Origin: Cydia pomonella
Taxonomy: Eukaryota; Arthropoda; Insecta; Lepidoptera; Tortricidae
Direction: 5' to 3'
Length of the DNA: 64,000 nt
Assembly: GCF_033807575.1 (NCBI RefSeq)
Contig: NC_084718.1
Location: 17,563,991-17,627,990 of the forward strand
Position numbers and translations under genes: made by a program. Positions 60,631 through 64,000 of this stretch are shown here, one piece after another (position 1 is the first letter of the stretch; each line of letters begins with the position of its first letter). The notes under the pieces were generated by a model. That model was not told where the DNA came from. It saw only the letters and a program-made list of their open reading frames with translations, and did not search any database.

Positions 60631-61208
60631 TACAGTCACGGACTTTAATTGTTGAGCCGTTTAGGGTTTACTTTACATTTGACATTTCATACCGTTAGTA
60701 TTGACAACCGAAATAGCTTGAACTTCGAGCAACACCGGCTTCCGACACGTCGGAAGGGAGGAGCCCAAGCGATATCTTACCGTACAAATCGTTCTGCCAT
60801 TTTGTGCGGGGGGAAACGTGCACACAGTCGCACTACTCACTCACTAAATACAAAATACAATCTGTAATAACGAGACAAATACATCGAAAATGACAAACCT
60901 CAAAGACAAATCTTGCACACCTGCAGCTGTGGCATGGTTCCATTTTTATCACTTGTCACTATGCCCGTCACTTTCGCGCTTACATATTTGTTAGAACGTG
61001 ACAGGTCAGGTGACAAATGAGAAAGAACCGACCATCTTAGCCCTACTGGATCTCTTTTTGTGTACGGACGAGTCACAACATGCACCGCCATAGGTACAGT
61101 TACCTATGCTTCGGCCGAGGGGAAATAGTACGAATGCCGTCTCCCTTCCCGGAGTTGCTCGAAGAGCTTGAACCCTAAGTGGATCAACAATTTAAGTCTG
61201 TGACCGTA
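60631..61208. mobile_element. TA-flanked element with ~39-bp terminal inverted repeats
   Basis: Left end TACAGTCACGGACTTTAATT (60631) and right end GTCTGTGACCGTAC (61209) are inverted copies over about 39 bp, including GTTGA..C.TTTAGGGTT. Internal 500 bp non-coding. Confidence 0.75.
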
Positions 61209-61512
61209 CCAGACATATGTACGTTACGTAAATGTTCACGCCAAGTTCCATGTAATGTAAGCATGCCATTTTAAAATAAGAGCGTAACTTCGTTGTCGAT
61301 TGTATGAGTTCGGCGGGTTCGTGTGACACATAAGACGTAATATTAAGTCGTCTTTCATTTTAAAAGTTATTTTACTCTTGACGTTACATGGCGGTTCTCA
61401 CTAAGTTTTAAATGTTACGAGACGTTCGTTTTTTTAAAGTATTTATTCTTTTCTGTATTTATGTTTGTAATTTGTTGTTTTGTGGCCCTGTTACCTTTAG
61501 AGCGAAGTGAGA

Positions 61513-62004
61513 CTACAGGGTGATTAGGCAGACGTGAACAGAATATCACACGATCAGGAATTGTAAGGGATTCATAGTAAAGTTGTTACAATGGTTCTAT
61601 ATTATATATTGGTTATTATTTAACCGCCACCACTAATAGTAAACTAAATTAGTCTTGATTAAGGTTCATTTTAAACTGAACCTCTCGTCGCCTATGGCCG
61701 ACGGCGGCAGTCAAAATGATAATGAAAATACAATTTCATCACGCTATTGTAACCGACTTTGTTCCATAAGATTCATAACCATATTTTTTTAAGTTAAAAA
61801 CTGTTCTGTTCACGCCTCTTAGACTCAGGGATACACTGGGCGACAAATGTTCCTCGACCTGTCGCAAACGACGTTAGTAGTGGCGCGACGTTAACTAACT
61901 TCATTCAACTTACCTGGCAACATCACGCGACACGTGTCGCGAACTTATACGACTTTTCCTGACGTCGCGGGACATGTCCCCTAGTGTCCCTTTTACCACC
62001 CTGT
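61513..62004. mobile_element. Relative of 49586-50062, interrupted near its right end
   Basis: Left TACAGGGTGATTAGGCAGAC GTGAACAG and right CTGTTCACGCCTCTTAGA with CACCCTGTA are inverted. A GC-rich foldback (about 61828-61992) separates the last 15 bp. Confidence 0.6.
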
Positions 62005-62149
62005 ATAGACAGGTATAGGGTGCACCCTATATTCTCCATAGTCTTCCACTGAAGTGTCAAGCCTTTATAAATCTGGTACAATATCGGTAAATGCCATTCG
62101 TAGTAATGAAATTAGCATAGTTATTTATTGTAATGTGATGTCGAATAGC

Positions 62150-62284
62150 CGGATCCACGTAGAAAAAGCCGCCTCGCGAGGAAATTGCCGCGCGAAGCAG
62201 CTCGGTCGGTGGTCTACACAGACCGAGCTGCTTCGCGCGGCAAATTCCTCACGAGGCGGCCCGTTCTGTGTGGACCTGCCTTAT
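62150..62284. mobile_element. Foldback MITE family D, copy at 62.2 kb
   Basis: GGATCCACGT..GCCGCCTCGCGAGGAAATTG is inverted at CAAATTCCTCACGAGGCGGC..GTGTGGACC; very similar core to the copy at 59525. Confidence 0.8.
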
Positions 62285-62639
62285 AACATTTTACTGCTAA
62301 GTCAATCTCATTTAAAGCTGACAAAATATCGGTATCGTTAGAGTCGGGCCAAGATAACTTGGCAGCGATTTGATAGTCAGTGCAAATGTCAAATGTCAAA
62401 CTTCTATTCAAATTTCATTTCATTCTTTATGGTAAGCGACAATGTGGTAACTTTTACTTGGAAATGTCACAAATTATGACGTTTACTTAACACTTGCACA
62501 GTCTAGGCTATCAAAATCACTGCAGACTTATCTTGGTCTGACTAGAAATTTTCAAACAAGAAGAAACGTGATCTGAGACGATGTTTTAAATTATACAGCG
62601 TGTATTTTTAATAAGACCACATAATCAAACGGTAGTTAG

Positions 62640-63165
62640 TTTAGGCTGTAATGAACACACTCATAGGTTTTATAAAAAATGGATGGATGGATGGATGGAT
62701 GGATTTTTATTTTTCCATATAAAATAATTCAGCAAGCAATGTATTACTACATTGTTTTAACTTAAAACGTCGCACTTAATGACGCGACGTCACAATCACA
62801 AATGACCATGATGTACGAAATACACTGCCGCTCGAAAAAAAATCAAAAATTAATTGGGAGAATCAACTTTTTAGCGTCACTCGTTGCCATGGTTACGATT
62901 AGTTGTCCAGGGGACAAAAGTTCATTGAAATACTGATTTTATGGCCCTACTAAGCATGTTAATAGAACGGCATACAACGTCTCTTCAAACAAACTGTGCC
63001 ACTGTTGTCCCTTGGACAACGGGACAGGATAACAAAACAAAAAAAGTTGATTCACCCAATTATGCTCTGGTGGTTAAGACTAAATTAAAAAAAAATCATT
63101 CAGAATTGTTTTATAGCACTAAAACCTAGGTCTAGTTTAAGTTTGTGGTTATATCAAAAATACAC
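62640..63165. repeat. Second copy of the 6497-7170 element with (GGAT)n
   Basis: Same shared blocks; contains GGAT repeated about six times at 62678-62703. Confidence 0.6.
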
Positions 63166-63356
63166 ACTGTATAGAGATGACACCTGTCACCGTACCTTTC
63201 GTGTTTGAAAAATACTACAAATTAACTCCTAATTCAGGACTAACAGGATTTTATGTGAAGTGTTATAATTTTGTATAATTTCTCTATTAGTATTCCAATA
63301 AGCGTGAAGTCTTTTTAAAGAAGCTTGCTATAATTATGTCTTCACCATTTTGCAGG

Positions 63357-63497
63357 GTACAGTCGCCATCAGATATATCGGATCGGCCAAGTTGCTCACA
63401 AATATCTGAACACGCCTCTATTGTCAAGACGCTAGAGTGCGTGTTCAGATAATTTTGAGCAGCTCGGCCGCTCCGATATATCTGATGGCGACTGTAC
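63357..63497. mobile_element. Foldback MITE, near-perfect 32-bp arms
   Basis: Left GTACAGTCGCCATCAGATAT.. and right ..ATATCTGATGGCGACTGTAC pair almost completely (TATCGGATCGGCC / GGCCGCTCCGATA). TA at both borders. Confidence 0.85.
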
Positions 63498-64000
63498 AAT
63501 CCGTAACATATATTTGTGCAAGGTGCTCAAAAATATCTGAGCATACACCTTTAACATACCTTACCCTACATAACATACCTTTAACGACAATAGTCGTGTT
63601 CAGATATTTATGAATGTTCATCAAAACATTGTCTATCTAGATCTCTCGCAAAATTTCAGACTGACATTATAGTTAGATTCTAGACCTAGTCGATTGGATA
63701 AGCCTAGAATTTTGGAATCTAAAATAAATACATTATTTTAGAATCTAAAGAAATGTCCCGACTGTAACTAGAGACATTTGTTTTACCATTATAAATATTA
63801 TAATGTACATTTTCAGTAATATAGTGACTTGCATTACGAAAAAATAGTCAAATTACCAATTTTAATGCTTGATTTAACATAGCGCGATGTAGGTACATGA
63901 CAAGTTCGTTAAAAACATTAAGTAGATGGCGCTGCAAGCTCGGTTCTCCATACAAACGTAGTTACGCTCTCATTTCAAAACGACTAGCTAGATTGCTCTG

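Larger units (their letters stand above)
59117..64000. other. Region after Usp16-45: no gene seen
   Basis: 3' UTR of Usp16-45, then foldbacks, SINE A8 and inverted-terminus elements as listed. No conserved coding sequence on either strand. Could be intergenic or part of another gene's intron. Confidence 0.55.

Noticed and set aside
1..64000. A bacterial-type defence, biosynthetic or phage system.
   Set aside because: All recognisable genes are spliced eukaryotic housekeeping genes, and the rest is insect mobile-element sequence.

Overview
This window looks like genomic DNA from an insect, most probably a moth or butterfly (Lepidoptera). The genes are split by AT-rich introns, exons are sometimes very GC-rich, and tRNA-derived SINEs, non-LTR retrotransposon tails and foldback MITEs are everywhere. 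There is no sign of bacterial or viral organisation.

Three conserved protein-coding genes can be read exon by exon. (1) Positions 27-47385, minus strand: the gene for the large Arf guanine nucleotide exchange factor GBF1 (Drosophila gartenzwerg, garz). I resolve 27 coding exons that join in frame into 1512 codons; the C-terminal end lies beyond position 1. (2) Positions 43223-45063, plus strand: TRMT6, the non-catalytic subunit of the tRNA m1A58 methyltransferase. It has two exons and lies wholly inside garz intron 1 on the opposite strand. (3) Positions 48256-59116, plus strand: a ubiquitin-specific protease of the USP16/USP45 type (ZnF-UBP plus USP catalytic domain) in six coding exons, with an apparent one-base frameshift near its start. 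It is divergent from garz across a gap of about 0.9 kb. From 59117 to 64000 I see only mobile-element sequence and no gene.

The most striking structure is in the garz introns. Four exons (13, 14, 15 and 19) have each seeded a tandem array. In every case the repeat unit contains the 3' part of the exon plus its splice donor, and every extra copy lies on the downstream (intronic) side of the authentic exon: 177 bp x 3 at 26031-26528, 176 bp x 16 at 22230-25020, 392 bp x about 4 at 19696-21114, and 34 bp x about 9 at 14853-15161. The 176-bp copies look identical apart from the two ends of the array. This gives one gene dozens of decoy exon ends.

The rest of the intron sequence is a nest of mobile elements: two SINE families, several 5'-truncated non-LTR elements, piggyBac-like, hAT-like and TA-flanked MITEs (some with target duplications and one with an empty-site comparison inside the window), foldback elements, and a decayed two-exon THAP-domain pseudogene. 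The three genes are ordinary housekeeping functions (Golgi Arf1 activation, tRNA modification, deubiquitination), and nothing in the sequence suggests that they work in one pathway.
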